DNA of 64,000 nucleotides from Nostoc sp. FACHB-973 (GCF_014698115.1 NZ_JACJSJ010000025.1:1-64000), one strand, 5' to 3'; counted from the first letter of the stretch, positions 1 to 9,597 are shown. Translations and numbers: made by a program. Notes: generated from the sequence alone by a model not told the origin.

Positions 1-13
1 ACATCTTTCGTAG

Positions 14-34
14 GGGCACAGCACTGCTGTGCCC
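14..34. repeat. Dispersed palindrome (GGGCACAGCA stem)
   Basis: A perfect 10-bp inverted repeat, GGGCACAGCA / TGCTGTGCCC, with a 1-base centre. A near-identical palindrome sits at 45322-45342, so this is a dispersed element of the genome. Positions 1-303 hold no gene that I can support. A partial relative (gcacagctgtgc plus gcccctac) lies around 214-236. The palindrome could act as a terminator for the gene to its right, but it has no clear T-tract. Confidence 0.6.
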
Positions 35-303
35 TTTATTGAGGACTTCGCTAGCGCTGCACTCGTAATGACAATTTATTGGGTCTAGAAGGCTTGAAAC
101 CTTTGCAGATAGCACTTGTGTATCCGTAACCTTTACAAGGGGAGGGTTAGGGTGAGGTAACGCGGTGAGTAACCGTAAGTGAATGAAAGGTTTCACGTTA
201 AGTTGACACCAATGCACAGCTGTGCGCCCCTACAAATGTACAAATAATTTGGGATAATTTATTTTCTGGAAGTCCCTTATTTCTTGGAAATCCCTGAATG
301 CAA

Positions 304-1773
304 CTACAATTTAATGGTAACTGTCTTAACTTCGGTGTATTGCTGCAAGCCATATTCACCTAGTTCTCGACCAATACCCGATTGCTTGAATCCACCGAAG
401 GGTGCAGCAGCATCGAATACATCGTAGCAGTTTACCCAGACTGTACCAGCGCGAACGTTGTTAGCGATCGCATGTGCTTTGGTGATATCCTGAGTCCACA
501 CAGCGGCGGCGAGTCCGTATATACTGCTATTCGCCCTTTGAATTACTTCGTCGATATCTTTGAATTTGATGATGCTCATCACTGGGCCAAAGATTTCTTC
601 TTGGGCAATCTTCATCTCATCGCGGACATCTGCAAAAACTGTGGGGGCGATAAAGAAACCCCTTTCTCCTACTTGATTACCACCACATAGCATCTGGGCG
701 CCTTCGCGCATCCCAGATTCGATATAACTCATTACTCTGTCGAATTGTTCTTTGTCTACTTGGGGTCCTTGTTCTGTGTTGGCATCGAAAGGATTACCAA
801 CAATGCGCCGTCTTGCTCTTTCTACACTTTTAGCAACAAATTCGTCGTAGCATTTTTCTTCTACGAACACCCGCGAACCAGCACAGCAGCACTGCCCTTG
901 GTTAAAGAATAGGGCATCGTGGGAACCTGCGATCGCAGCATCCATGTCAGCATCAGCAAAAATGATGTTGGGACTTTTGCCACCCAGTTCCAAGGTGACG
1001 CGTTTGAGGTTGCTCTTAGCAGCCGCTTCCATAATTAAATGCCCGACTTCAGTGGAACCAGTAAATGCCACTTTGTCAACATCCATATGACGAGCGATCG
1101 CTGCCCCGGCGGTTGGCCCGTATCCTGATAAAATGTTCACCACACCAGGCGGAAAACCAGCCTCAACAATCAACTCACCTACCCGCAGGGCTGATAAAGG
1201 TGTTTGTTCTGCCGTTTTCATAACTACAGTGTTACCAGTTGCCAAAGCTGGTGCTAATTTCCAAGCCTGCATCAACAGGGGGAAATTCCACGGAATAATT
1301 TGACCAACTACACCCACAGGTTCATGGCGAGTGTAGCAGAAGTACGGCCCGTTGATGGGGATAGTTTTACCTTGTACTTTGTCAGCCCAGCCTGCATAAT
1401 AGCGGTAACAGGCCATAACTAACCCCAAGTCACCCAAAGAATCTTGTAGGGGCTTGCCGTTGTCGAGGGTTTCTAGCCGCGCCAATTCATTGATATTTTG
1501 TTCAATCAAGTCAGCTAGCTTGTAAAGCAACTCACCGCGACGGGTGGCGGATATCTTTGGCCATTCTCCGCTAGTAAAGGCGGTACGGGCTGCTTGTACT
1601 GCTTTATCTACATCCGGGGCGTCTGCTTCTGAGACTTCGCAGATGATCTCACCTGTAGCTGGATTGATTGTTGGAAATCGGCGATCGCTAATACTGTTTA
1701 CCCACTCATTGTTAATCAGCAGTTGGGTTGGCCCAACTTTGACCTGTTGTCCTGGTACTGTTGCTGTAACCAT
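304..1773 (-). CDS. NAD(P)-dependent aldehyde dehydrogenase (ALDH1/2-like)
   Basis: A 489-residue class ALDH1/2-type enzyme that oxidises an aldehyde to the carboxylic acid with NAD(P). Visible family motifs are PWNF (Asn163), a nucleotide-binding Lys186 in VVMKTAEQ, the general base Glu262 in [10 protein letters not shown], and the catalytic cysteine (Cys296) in [11 protein letters not shown]. Length is standard for the family and there is no signal peptide, so it should be cytosolic. The ATG start is well supported by a strong Shine-Dalgarno (AAGGAGG) just upstream on the minus strand. It is transcribed away from the protease gene at 2083. The substrate cannot be read from sequence; retinal/apocarotenal or general aliphatic aldehydes are both possible in cyanobacteria. 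Confidence 0.93.
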   Translation of the reverse strand: MVTATVPGQQVKVGPTQLLINNEWVNSISDRRFPTINPATGEIICEVSEADAPDVDKAVQAARTAFTSGEWPKISATRRGELLYKLADLIEQNINELARLETLDNGKPLQDSLGDLGLVMACYRYYAGWADKVQGKTIPINGPYFCYTRHEPVGVVGQIIPWNFPLLMQAWKLAPALATGNTVVMKTAEQTPLSALRVGELIVEAGFPPGVVNILSGYGPTAGAAIARHMDVDKVAFTGSTEVGHLIMEAAAKSNLKRVTLELGGKSPNIIFADADMDAAIAGSHDALFFNQGQCCCAGSRVFVEEKCYDEFVAKSVERARRRIVGNPFDANTEQGPQVDKEQFDRVMSYIESGMREGAQMLCGGNQVGERGFFIAPTVFADVRDEMKIAQEEIFGPVMSIIKFKDIDEVIQRANSSIYGLAAAVWTQDITKAHAIANNVRAGTVWVNCYDVFDAAAPFGGFKQSGIGRELGEYGLQQYTEVKTVTIKL

Positions 1774-2082
1774 CAGGCCTCCTTAAGCTTTAGAAAAATT
1801 TGCTTAAATCTATCTCTTATGTTTATTGGTATACAGCAATTTGCTAAGTTTCTTTATAAAGTTTTTGGTTTTGCTTTACAATGTGATGTGATTTACATTT
1901 AAATGTTACATACCTATCGGAAAACTCAATTTTCTCATAGGAAATTAAAGAAAAAAAATCTTCATTTAAAAGATTTTTTATCTAAATTAGTGTGTCCTGT
2001 AAATGGCTAGTTTCAGTTGTTTATGATTTTTCAGCAATGACAAACTTAACTTAATTGAAAATTTATTGGGGGAATACGCTAG
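1774..2082. other. Intergenic region between divergent genes
   Basis: A very AT-rich 309-bp spacer between the minus-strand aldehyde dehydrogenase and the plus-strand protease. It must hold both promoters. It contains long A/T tracts (around 1945-1985), but I see no operator or conserved motif that I could name. A GGGGG-rich Shine-Dalgarno precedes the protease start. Confidence 0.4.
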
Positions 2083-3534
2083 ATGTCCGACCCTACCTTA
2101 TTGGATGCCAACTTCTTGAACCTGTTGCCTAGTGAATCTGCTGTCAATTTTCATACTGTTATTTCTAGCGGAACAACAGATGTAGGATTGTTATCTATTT
2201 CGACAACAACCAAACCCGAACTTTCTCTAAATTATGGGTTTGATGTCTTTCACCAAGCAGTAACTTTAAATTCTCAGGATACCGCTGCTGAAACAGACCA
2301 AATAATAGCGGGAATTGATTATTTAACCGGACTTACAGAAGACTATGTTACTCCTTCGAGTATTAGTAGTTTGAGTACAGAATCTGTTTCTTCCTCAACG
2401 ACTTCCGAAAGTTATGTTACTGGTGCCAGCAGCTTTACAAATGGGCGATGGGCAACTGGACAAGGTGGATTTTGGAATGACCAAAAATGGCTAGCGGGTG
2501 ACTTCAATGGCGATGGAAAAGATGATTTCGCCAACGTTTTCAATGATAGTAATCAAGCCAGTATTGATGTTTATTTTGCCAATAACTCGCCAAATTATAA
2601 CTCCATCAATGGCTATGGTTTAGTCAATGCTGCTGCTGCTGTGGCTAGAGCTATTGGTCAACCTACCTTTTCAAATATTCCCAATTTAGGTGGCAACAAC
2701 TGGGGAGCAGATTTAATCAAAGCTCCGGAAGTTTGGACGCAAGGTTATACGGGTGAAGGAGTGGTCGTTGCTGTATTGGATAGTGGCGTTGACTATAACC
2801 ACTCAGATTTAAGTACAAATATCTGGACAAATAGCCGAGAAATTCCTGACAACGGTATCGATGATGATGCCAATGGATACATTGATGATTTCTATGGCTG
2901 GAACTTTATTCATAACAATAACAATACTTTAGATGTTTATGGTCACGGTACTCATGTAGCTGGTACGATCGCAGCAGTTAAAAATGATTTTGGAGCTACA
3001 GGCATTGCTTATAATGCCAAAATCATGCCTGTGAAAGTATTGGGTGATGATAATCAAGGTACTTATTCTAGTATCATCAAAGGAATTTATTACGCCGTCA
3101 ACAACGGGGCGAAAATAATTAACATGAGCTTAGCTGGAACCGCTTCTGACAGTCGCTTAGAAGCAGCCGTTCAATACGCCACCAGCCAAGGTGCCATTGT
3201 AGTCATGGCAGCAGGTAACTCAGGAGGTTCAACCCCCCTATACCCCGCTTACTACGCGACAAATTGGGGTTTAGCTGTTGGAGCCGTTGACAAGAATAAC
3301 AATCTAGCTGGTTTGTCTAACCAAGCCGGAACTAATTCCAGCATGGCTTATGTGACTGCGCCAGGGGTTAGCGTTTATTCTACCCTGCCGAATCAAACCT
3401 ACGGCTTTTATAATGGCACTTCTATGGCTGCCCCCCATGTAGCAGGAGTAGCAGCCTTAATGCTTAGTGCCAATAGGAATTTAACTGGTAGCCAAGTGCG
3501 GGAAATTATCACTCAAACTGCGGTTAACGTTTAG
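2083..3534 (+). CDS. Subtilisin-like serine protease (S8 family)
   Basis: A 483-residue S8 peptidase. The catalytic triad is complete: Asp233 (VLDSGVDYNHSD), His288 (YGHGTHVAGT) and Ser447 (NGTSMAAPHVAG), with oxyanion Asn379 (AAGNSGG). The N-terminal 200 residues are low-complexity (Ser/Thr-rich around 90-115). They then carry a single FG-GAP-like segment (LAGDFNGDGKDDFANV, about 137-152) with a calcium-binding look. A stretch reading INGYGLVNAAAAVARAIG (175-192) follows; it resembles the end of an S8 domain placed before the catalytic core. No classical signal peptide is visible, so export, if any, must use another route. The stop codon is followed directly by a tandem-repeat hairpin (3536-3715). 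Confidence 0.9.
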   Translation: MSDPTLLDANFLNLLPSESAVNFHTVISSGTTDVGLLSISTTTKPELSLNYGFDVFHQAVTLNSQDTAAETDQIIAGIDYLTGLTEDYVTPSSISSLSTESVSSSTTSESYVTGASSFTNGRWATGQGGFWNDQKWLAGDFNGDGKDDFANVFNDSNQASIDVYFANNSPNYNSINGYGLVNAAAAVARAIGQPTFSNIPNLGGNNWGADLIKAPEVWTQGYTGEGVVVAVLDSGVDYNHSDLSTNIWTNSREIPDNGIDDDANGYIDDFYGWNFIHNNNNTLDVYGHGTHVAGTIAAVKNDFGATGIAYNAKIMPVKVLGDDNQGTYSSIIKGIYYAVNNGAKIINMSLAGTASDSRLEAAVQYATSQGAIVVMAAGNSGGSTPLYPAYYATNWGLAVGAVDKNNNLAGLSNQAGTNSSMAYVTAPGVSVYSTLPNQTYGFYNGTSMAAPHVAGVAALMLSANRNLTGSQVREIITQTAVNV

Positions 3535-3535
3535 G

Positions 3536-3715
3536 GAATGGGGAATGGAGAATGGGGAGTAGGGAGTGGGGAGTGTGGGAAGGGTGGGAAGCTTTTTTAT
3601 AATCTCCACACACTCCCTCATCTTCCCCTGCCTCCCCTGCCTCCCCTGCCTCCCCTGCCCCCCACTCCCCACTCCCCACTCCCCACTCCCCACTCCCCAC
3701 TCCCCAACCAAGGTA
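3536..3715. repeat. Short tandem repeat block (ACTCCCC heptamers) forming a large hairpin
   Basis: The left arm is built of GGGGAGT/GGGGAAT units (3537-3575). The right arm has CTCCCCTGC units (about 3625-3655) and then (ACTCCCC)n (about 3660-3703). The arms are complementary, so the transcript can fold into one long stem that could end protease transcription before proA. The same repeat type recurs at 6866-6970, 7889-8006, 15289-15350, 35362-35640 and 57460-57560. Confidence 0.85.
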
Positions 3716-3745
3716 GGATGAGAAAGTTGAAGGTTCTTTTGTAAT

Positions 3746-5053
3746 ATGACTATTTTCCAAGTTGGTTCTCCCCTGATAACGATCGCAGCACAAACTCGCC
3801 AAGCTGCAAGTAAGCTGGCCATTCTCTCGACTGAGGCCAAAAATCAAGCGATCGCTGCGATCGCCGTTGCTTTAGAATTAGCTAAAGATGAAATTCTCGA
3901 AGCGAATATTGCTGATTGTGAAGCTGCTACCGCCCAAGGAATTGCTAAACCGCTTTATAAGCGCTTGCAGTTAGATGAACATAAATTAAGAGATGCGATC
4001 GCTGGGGTACGAGATGTTGGTAAACTAGCCGATCCTGTCGGTAAAGTGCAGATTCACCGCGAACTTGATACTGGTTTAATTCTCAAGCGAATTACTTGTC
4101 CTTTGGGTGTTTTAGGAATTATTTTTGAAGCCCGTCCAGAAGCGGCGATTCAAATTGTTTCTTTGGCTATTAAATCTGGAAACGGCGTTATCCTTAAAGG
4201 TGGCAAGGAAGCTGTACGTTCTTGTGAAGCGATAGTCAAGGCAATTAAACAAGGATTATCTCATACTGCTGTTAACCCTGATGCAGTACAGTTGCTCACA
4301 ACTAGAGAGGAAACTCTAGAACTTTTAAAGTTAGATAAATATGTAGATTTAATTATTCCTAGAGGTTCTAATTCTTTTGTCAGATTTGTCCAGGAAAATA
4401 CACGCATTCCCGTATTAGGTCATGCCGATGGAATATGTCATTTATATATAGATAAAGCTGCTGATATTTCTGTTGCAGTGCCAATTACAGTAGATGCCAA
4501 AGCCCAATATCCTGCTGTTTGTAATGCCATTGAAACTTTGCTAGTTCATTCGTCAATTGCTCAAGAATTTTTACCGAAAGTTGCTGAGGCTTTAGCAGAA
4601 CGCCATGTAGAATTAAGAGGCGATGAAAGTACCTTAGAAATTTTACCGGATATCAAAGCTGCAACAAAAATTGACTGGGAAACAGAATACAGCGATTTCA
4701 TTTTGTCCATTAAGATTGTAGACTCTATTGAAGATGCGATCGCTCATATTAACGAATATGGTTCTCGTCATACCGATGCCATTATCTCTGAAGATTCTGC
4801 GGCTGTGGAAACTTTCTTTGGTCTGGTAAATTCAGCCAATATATTCCACAATTGTTCCACCAGATTTGCTGATGGTTTCCGCTATGGTTTCGGTGCAGAA
4901 GTCGGAATTAGTACTCAACAAATGCCTCCCCGTGGCCCTGTTGGCTTAGAAGGATTGGTGACATACAAATATCAAATGACTGGCGATGGTCATATTGTCG
5001 CTACCTACACCGGGGCAAATGCAAAACCCTTTACTCATCGTGATTTAGTATAG
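3746..5053 (+). CDS. proA: Glutamate-5-semialdehyde dehydrogenase (gamma-glutamyl phosphate reductase)
   Basis: A 435-residue ALDH-superfamily enzyme. It reduces gamma-glutamyl phosphate to glutamate-5-semialdehyde with NADPH, the second step of proline synthesis. Recognisable ProA signatures are [12 protein letters not shown] (about 126-136), the nucleotide-loop segment [12 protein letters not shown] (149-160), IPRGSN, the catalytic Cys259 in [13 protein letters not shown], and the C-terminal [17 protein letters not shown] block. Length is typical. proB is not adjacent; the gene is flanked by the protease and menA and looks like a stand-alone transcription unit. The ATG lies right after a repeat-derived spacer, which is unusual for a core gene and leaves little room for a promoter unless it lies within the repeat. 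Confidence 0.95.
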   Translation: MTIFQVGSPLITIAAQTRQAASKLAILSTEAKNQAIAAIAVALELAKDEILEANIADCEAATAQGIAKPLYKRLQLDEHKLRDAIAGVRDVGKLADPVGKVQIHRELDTGLILKRITCPLGVLGIIFEARPEAAIQIVSLAIKSGNGVILKGGKEAVRSCEAIVKAIKQGLSHTAVNPDAVQLLTTREETLELLKLDKYVDLIIPRGSNSFVRFVQENTRIPVLGHADGICHLYIDKAADISVAVPITVDAKAQYPAVCNAIETLLVHSSIAQEFLPKVAEALAERHVELRGDESTLEILPDIKAATKIDWETEYSDFILSIKIVDSIEDAIAHINEYGSRHTDAIISEDSAAVETFFGLVNSANIFHNCSTRFADGFRYGFGAEVGISTQQMPPRGPVGLEGLVTYKYQMTGDGHIVATYTGANAKPFTHRDLV

Positions 5054-5561
5054 ATTTGAACAATATTTAACTTAACTAATTGGGAAGCATTGGAATCTTT
5101 CAACGCTGAACAATTTGCCTGCAATTATTTTTGATGCATTTTTTTTGCATTGCCAAGATAAATTGATATAAATCTTTGTACTGTACAAACAAATGGCTAC
5201 TACGTGAAATCGATAGTAAATTTTTTTTAAGTTAACTTCCTAAAATGTAATTAATCGTGGTCGTATTTTTACAGGTAAGATATTAAGTTGCCATTTCAAC
5301 AGCATAATATTTGCCTTGTGGTAGTGTTCCTACAGCCTGAGAAGCCAGTTGTAGCCTAGACTGCAACTTCAGTATTAGAGTCCGGAGTATAACCCCACGA
5401 ATAAAAGGTAAAAATTCAGCACCCAAGAGTCAAAAGTCAGAATTTATCAGGAGTCTAGTATGATTAGTATATTCATTGATTAAATGTTCTCCTGAATGCG
5501 AAAATTCTGACATTAAAAATCTTTTGTGTAAGTGATATTGTGAGCATTTAATTAATCACGA
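5054..5561. other. Intergenic region upstream of menA
   Basis: A 508-bp spacer. It holds A/T-rich tracts and one short palindrome at 5175-5189 (TTTGTAC-T-GTACAAA). The rest (5260-5560) shows no open frame with coding character and no clear hairpin terminator. It presumably contains the menA promoter, but I cannot place it. Confidence 0.4.
5175..5189. promoter_or_regulatory. Perfect inverted repeat TTTGTAC-T-GTACAAA, possible operator
   Basis: A 7+1+7 perfect dyad in an otherwise unstructured spacer about 370 bp upstream of menA. The dyad is seen directly; any binding protein is unknown. It does not fit the NtcA pattern (GTA-N8-TAC) or the LexA box well enough to name one. Confidence 0.3.
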
Positions 5562-6461
5562 GTGATGACTACCAAGCAGATTTTATATCCCAACACTAAG
5601 TTATGGATGGCAGCGATTAAACCGCCGATGTACAGCGTTGCCATCATGCCCATTTGGGTAGGAACAACAGTAGCATTTGCCGAAACTAAAATATTCAATG
5701 GGGCAATATTTTCTACTTTTGTAGCTGCGGCAATTTTAATTCTAGCCTGGGAAAATATCACTAATGATGTTTTTGATTCCGAAACAGGTATCGATCAAAA
5801 TAAGCACCATTCTCTGGTGAATTTAACCGGGAATAAGCGATTAATATTTTGGTTAGGAAATTTGTGTTTAGGTTTAGGGTTGCTGGGCATAACGGCGATC
5901 GCTTTTTGGCAACAAGACCTAACCGTTATCGGTATAATTCTGCTGTGCTGCGGTTTGGGCTATATGTACCAAGGGCCCCCCTTCCGCTTAGGATATCAGG
6001 GTTTAGGCGAAATTCTTTGCTTTTTTGCCTTTGGCCCCTTAGCCGTGGAGGCAGCATATTACAGCCAAACTCAAACTTGGTCAATGACGAGTTTAGCAGC
6101 TTCCGCGATCGTCGGCATTGCCACAACTTTGATTTTATTTTGCTCACACTTTCACCAAGTTAAGGATGACATAGCCGCAGGCAAGCGATCGCCCATTGTT
6201 CGTCTCGGAACCGAAAAAGCTGCCCAACTCCTAGTTTGGTTCACAGGCAGCATTTATCCTCTCACCTTGTTGTTTGTGCTGTCGGGAATTTTTCCAGCTT
6301 GGACACTGCTAAGTTGGTTGAGTTTACCCTTTGCCGTCAAATTATGCCGCCACGTCCAAGAAAATCATCATCTACCAGACAAAGTTAGTAACTGCAAATT
6401 CATCGCCGTCGCCGTGCATTTTTGGAGTTGCTTGCTGTTGGGATTGGGATTTATGCTTTAG
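5562..6461 (+). CDS. menA: 2-carboxy-1,4-naphthoquinone phytyltransferase
   Basis: A 299-residue UbiA-superfamily integral membrane prenyltransferase. It attaches the phytyl chain to 1,4-dihydroxy-2-naphthoate in phylloquinone (vitamin K1) synthesis for photosystem I. The two Asp-rich Mg-diphosphate motifs are present: ITNDVFDSETGID (about 66-78) and HQVKDDIAAGKRSP (about 198-211). Seven to nine hydrophobic helices are visible. The frame opens at a GTG followed immediately by ATG (5565); either could be the start and neither has a strong Shine-Dalgarno. menC and menE follow on the same strand, so the pathway genes are clustered, although a repeat hairpin (6495-6538) sits between menA and menC. 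Confidence 0.93.
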   Translation: MMTTKQILYPNTKLWMAAIKPPMYSVAIMPIWVGTTVAFAETKIFNGAIFSTFVAAAILILAWENITNDVFDSETGIDQNKHHSLVNLTGNKRLIFWLGNLCLGLGLLGITAIAFWQQDLTVIGIILLCCGLGYMYQGPPFRLGYQGLGEILCFFAFGPLAVEAAYYSQTQTWSMTSLAASAIVGIATTLILFCSHFHQVKDDIAAGKRSPIVRLGTEKAAQLLVWFTGSIYPLTLLFVLSGIFPAWTLLSWLSLPFAVKLCRHVQENHHLPDKVSNCKFIAVAVHFWSCLLLGLGFML

Positions 6462-6494
6462 CAATGCATTGAAGGTGTAGGATATTTTCTGGCA

Positions 6495-6538
6495 GTCATT
6501 TGTCCTTGGTCATTAGTGAATAACAAAGGACAAATGAC
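6495..6538. terminator. Repeat-derived hairpin after menA
   Basis: A perfect 13-bp inverted repeat (gtcatttgtcctt / aaggacaaatgac) with an 18-base loop. It belongs to the TGACAAA heptamer family that is also seen at 15360-15432. It may terminate or attenuate menA transcription before menC; no long T-run follows. Confidence 0.5.
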
Positions 6539-6578
6539 TAATGACAAAGGATAAATTGCAAAGCTTTATTTTGGCGTA

Positions 6579-7613
6579 GTGACATACAGATTTGAATTTC
6601 GTCCTTATGAGCGAAGATTTGTGCGATCGTTGACTACCAATCACGGAAATTGGGATATTCGTGAAGGTATTATCCTGCGTCTCATCGATGAATCAGGTAA
6701 AGTCAGCTGGGGAGAAATCGCCCCCATCAGCTGGTTTGGTTCCGAAACCATAGAACAAGCTTTAGATTTTTGTCGCCAACTCCCAGCAGAAATCACAGAC
6801 GAAACCATTTTCTCCATCCCAGATGAGTTACCAGCTTGTCAATTTGGCTTTGAGTCGGCGTGGGAGGGAATGGGGAGTGGGGATGAGGGAGATGGGGAGA
6901 TGGGGAGATGGGGAGATGGAGAGATAAACAAAATAACCAATGCCCAATGCCCCATGCCCCATGCCCAATCTTTTAGTGCCTTACTACCAGCTGGGAAAGC
7001 GGCTTTAAGTCAATGGGAAAGTTTATGGCAGCAAGGATATCGCACGTTTAAATGGAAAATTGGTGTGGGTGCGATTGCTGATGAACTCAAAATTTTTGAG
7101 TCATTGACAGACACCTTACCACCTTCTGGCAAACTGCGATTAGATGCTAACGGTGGACTCAGCTATGAAGAAGCTAACTTATGGCTGTGGACTTGTGACA
7201 ATCTCAAAGCGAATAAAAAACTACCTCTAGAAATTGAATTTCTTGAACAACCGCTAGGTATTGAACAATTTCAGGAGATGTTGGAATTAAGTAGGAGTTA
7301 TGGAACTGCGATTGCTTTAGATGAATCTGTGGCCACGCTAAGGCAACTCATTGCTTGTTATGAGCAAGGTTGGCGAGGAATTTTTGTAATTAAACCTGGG
7401 ATAATTGGATCGCCATCTCGTCTGAGAAACTTTTGCCAACAACATGAAATTGATGCTGTTTTTTCATCAGTCTTTGAAACTGCGATCGCCAGACTTGCAG
7501 CACTCCAACTAGCAGCAGAGTTATCCCGAAATAACAGGGCAGTTGGTTTTGGCATCGACCACTTTTTTGCACAAGAAGATACATGGCTTCAAAGTCTATG
7601 GAAAAACCTTTAG
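6579..7613 (+). CDS. menC: o-succinylbenzoate synthase with in-frame repeat insertion
   Basis: A 344-residue enolase-superfamily enzyme. It dehydrates SHCHC to o-succinylbenzoate in phylloquinone synthesis. Catalytic residues are visible: the K-x-K pair in FKWKIG (about 157-161), metal ligands in RLDANGG, EFLEQPL and ALDESVATL, and the second-face lysine in FVIKPG. The start is GTG at 6579 (TYRFEFRPY follows, typical of cyanobacterial MenC). Residues about 96-131 have no place in the fold. They read as Gly/Asp/Glu/Met-rich repeat sequence encoded by GGGGAGAT and ATGCCCA units inserted between the N-terminal capping region and the barrel, with the frame kept. The gene overlaps menE by 31 bp. 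Confidence 0.93.
   Translation: MTYRFEFRPYERRFVRSLTTNHGNWDIREGIILRLIDESGKVSWGEIAPISWFGSETIEQALDFCRQLPAEITDETIFSIPDELPACQFGFESAWEGMGSGDEGDGEMGRWGDGEINKITNAQCPMPHAQSFSALLPAGKAALSQWESLWQQGYRTFKWKIGVGAIADELKIFESLTDTLPPSGKLRLDANGGLSYEEANLWLWTCDNLKANKKLPLEIEFLEQPLGIEQFQEMLELSRSYGTAIALDESVATLRQLIACYEQGWRGIFVIKPGIIGSPSRLRNFCQQHEIDAVFSSVFETAIARLAALQLAAELSRNNRAVGFGIDHFFAQEDTWLQSLWKNL
6866..6970 (+). repeat. Short tandem repeat insertion inside menC
   Basis: About 105 bp of GGGGAGT / GGGGAGAT units followed by ATGCCC(A/C) units, lying inside the menC frame. The length is a multiple of three and no stop is introduced, so about 35 extra residues are added. Boundaries are judged from where the protein stops resembling MenC (after FESAW) and where it resumes (SFSALLPAGKAAL). 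Confidence 0.8.
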
Positions 7614-9031
7614 ACTGTCTTAATAACCTAGCTGAAAATGATTGGTTAATTGGTTACGACAGCCGTCAATTTAATCAATTAGCTCAACAATTATATTTAG
7701 AAATAACACAGTTTTCAGCCTGTGAAACGCCACCAAAAATCATCTTAGCTGAACGCGAACCAGTAAAGTTTTTAGCAAGTTTTATTGCCGCTTGTACAGC
7801 TAATTGCCCAATTTTCCTTTGTAACCCCGATTGGGGAACCCAAGAATGGCAACAAGTCTTTAATTTAGTGCAGCCAGATATTATTTTGGGAATGGGGAAT
7901 AGGGAATGGGGAATAGGGAGTAGGAATTGGAAAGAAAATACCACCCTTTCTCCCTCATCCCCCTCATCCCCCCACTCCCCACTCCCCACTCCCCACTCCC
8001 CACTAATCATGATTCCCACAGGTGGTTCATCAGGACAAATTAAATTTGCCATCCATACTTGGGAAACTCTCATCGCATCAGTAGAAGGATTTACAAAATA
8101 CTTTCAACTGAATCAAGTCAATTCTTTTTGTGTATTGCCGCTATATCACGTCAGCGGTTTAATGCAATTTATGCGCTCTTTCACTACCGCTGGTAAACTC
8201 GTTATTCAACCATTCAAAACCCTAGAATCTGGTCAAATATTGAATATTAAACAATCAGAATTTTTCATATCTTTAGTACCAACTCAATTACAAAGACTTC
8301 TAGAAAATCCCGAATTAACTGAATGGCTAACCCAATTTCACACCGTCCTTTTAGGAGGTGCGCCAGCATGGAGTGAACTATTAGAAAAAGCAAGATTTCA
8401 TCGCATTCGATTAGCACCAACCTATGGCATGACAGAAACCGCTTCTCAAATTGCTACCCTTAAACCAGATGATTTTCTAAATGGTAAAATAAGCAGTGGT
8501 CAGATTCTCCCCCATGCCCAGGTAACTATTTGCAACCAACAAGGCGAAATTTTAAATTCCAATCAAATAGGAAATATCACCATTCACGCTGAATCTCTAG
8601 CCCTTGGTTACTATCCTATAATCCAACAAAATCAGGGTAATTTCCGAGTAGATGATTTAGGTTTTTTAGACGACCAAGGTCACTTAAATATTGTCGGACG
8701 TAACAGCGAAAAAATCATTACAGGCGGCGAAAATATTTACCCAGCAGAAATCGAATCAGCCATAAGAGCAACTCAACTCGTTACCGATATTTGTGTCATT
8801 GGCATCCCAGATAAACACTGGGGACAAGCCTTAACAGCGATTTACATTCCCCACAAATCAAATATCTCTGCCTTAAAAATCCAAACCCTACTCAAAGACA
8901 AACTCAGCAAATTTAAAATCCCCAAATATTGGATTCCCCAGCAAAACTTACCCCGTAACTCCCAAGGAAAAATTAACCGCCAACAGCTAGAAAAAATAGC
9001 GATGGAATACCTACAAAACTCCCTCAAATAA
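7583..9031 (+). CDS. menE: o-succinylbenzoate-CoA ligase with in-frame repeat insertion
   Basis: A 482-residue ANL-superfamily adenylating enzyme. It activates o-succinylbenzoate to its CoA thioester with ATP. Motifs: P-loop [18 protein letters not shown] (about 143-160), [26 protein letters not shown], and the A10-type lysine region [13 protein letters not shown] near the C-terminus. The ATG start at 7583 lies inside menC, implying translational coupling. Residues about 103-141 are a repeat-encoded insert (Gly/Trp/Arg-rich, then Ser/Pro-rich) placed just before the P-loop. It is flanked by normal MenE sequence on both sides and the frame is intact. Whether the enzyme tolerates a 39-residue loop there is not known. 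Confidence 0.93.
   Translation: MASKSMEKPLDCLNNLAENDWLIGYDSRQFNQLAQQLYLEITQFSACETPPKIILAEREPVKFLASFIAACTANCPIFLCNPDWGTQEWQQVFNLVQPDIILGMGNREWGIGSRNWKENTTLSPSSPSSPHSPLPTPHSPLIMIPTGGSSGQIKFAIHTWETLIASVEGFTKYFQLNQVNSFCVLPLYHVSGLMQFMRSFTTAGKLVIQPFKTLESGQILNIKQSEFFISLVPTQLQRLLENPELTEWLTQFHTVLLGGAPAWSELLEKARFHRIRLAPTYGMTETASQIATLKPDDFLNGKISSGQILPHAQVTICNQQGEILNSNQIGNITIHAESLALGYYPIIQQNQGNFRVDDLGFLDDQGHLNIVGRNSEKIITGGENIYPAEIESAIRATQLVTDICVIGIPDKHWGQALTAIYIPHKSNISALKIQTLLKDKLSKFKIPKYWIPQQNLPRNSQGKINRQQLEKIAMEYLQNSLK
7889..8006 (+). repeat. Short tandem repeat insertion inside menE
   Basis: About 117 bp: a left arm of GGGAATA/GGGAATGG units, a short A-rich centre, then CCTCATC and (ACTCCCC)n units. 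The arms are roughly complementary, so the mRNA can form a long hairpin within the coding region. The frame is kept. It has the same architecture as the intergenic block at 3536-3715. Confidence 0.8.
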
Positions 9032-9491
9032 CCTCTCTCGACCTTCTTCTCTCCGCGCCCTCAGCGTCTCTGCGGTTCGTTTCCAACCACTGAATTATTT
9101 CATCAGATAATTCCTGCTTAATTCTACTACTAACATCAATACAAACATGCCGAGTAATAGCCTTAGCAACTAGCACCTCACCCACATTAATTTCATAAGT
9201 AATTTCAAACTTATCAACACCTAATTTTTGGGGAATTAAGCTAATCAATAACTTGTCCCCGACAAACATAGGACGCAAAAAATCCACACTAGCGTGAACA
9301 ATGGGCAAAGCCACAGATGGATTAATAAAAAAATCTTTGAGATTAATACTCGATGCTTCTAGAGATTCCTCATAAGCTTCATGACAAATACTCAAGACAT
9401 TAGCAAAATAAACTACCCCAGCAGCATCAGTATCTTGAAAGCGAACCGTGCGGTGATAAGTAAAAGACATTTTTGATAATTTGATATTCAA
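9024..9491 (-). CDS. 1,4-dihydroxy-2-naphthoyl-CoA thioesterase (hotdog fold)
   Basis: A 155-residue 4-hydroxybenzoyl-CoA thioesterase-type hotdog enzyme. The signature [16 protein letters not shown] carries the catalytic Asp. The context next to menA, menC and menE points to hydrolysis of DHNA-CoA to DHNA before MenA acts. The frame opens at 9491, but the second Met ([12 protein letters not shown], about 9470) fits the family start better. The last 17 or so residues ([17 protein letters not shown]) are Arg/Glu-rich and encoded by a dispersed repeat (the gcgccctcagcgtctctgcgg type), not by family sequence. The gene is convergent with menE and overlaps its end by 8 bp. Confidence 0.88.
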   Translation of the reverse strand: MNIKLSKMSFTYHRTVRFQDTDAAGVVYFANVLSICHEAYEESLEASSINLKDFFINPSVALPIVHASVDFLRPMFVGDKLLISLIPQKLGVDKFEITYEINVGEVLVAKAITRHVCIDVSSRIKQELSDEIIQWLETNRRDAEGAERRRSREVI

Positions 9492-9597
9492 AAATACTAA
9501 CCAATAAACTTGCTTTGCAAATTAATTTGGCGATCGCTTCTATATTAACGGCAACTGGGGAACCTGAAAATCATTAAACGAGCAAATATTTTGACGC

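Noticed and set aside
382..690. 102-residue plus-strand frame
   Set aside because: It lies entirely antisense to the aldehyde dehydrogenase, has no ribosome site and no family features; it is a shadow frame.
3655..3715. CRISPR-like array of short repeats
   Set aside because: Units are 7 bp without unique spacers; it is a simple tandem repeat. No CRISPR array was found anywhere in the window.
3481..3847. Two minus-strand frames (119 and 107 residues) over the repeat at 3536-3715
   Set aside because: Their sequence is translated tandem repeat (Gly/Glu/Trp- and Gly/Arg-rich) plus antisense proA/protease; no coding signal.
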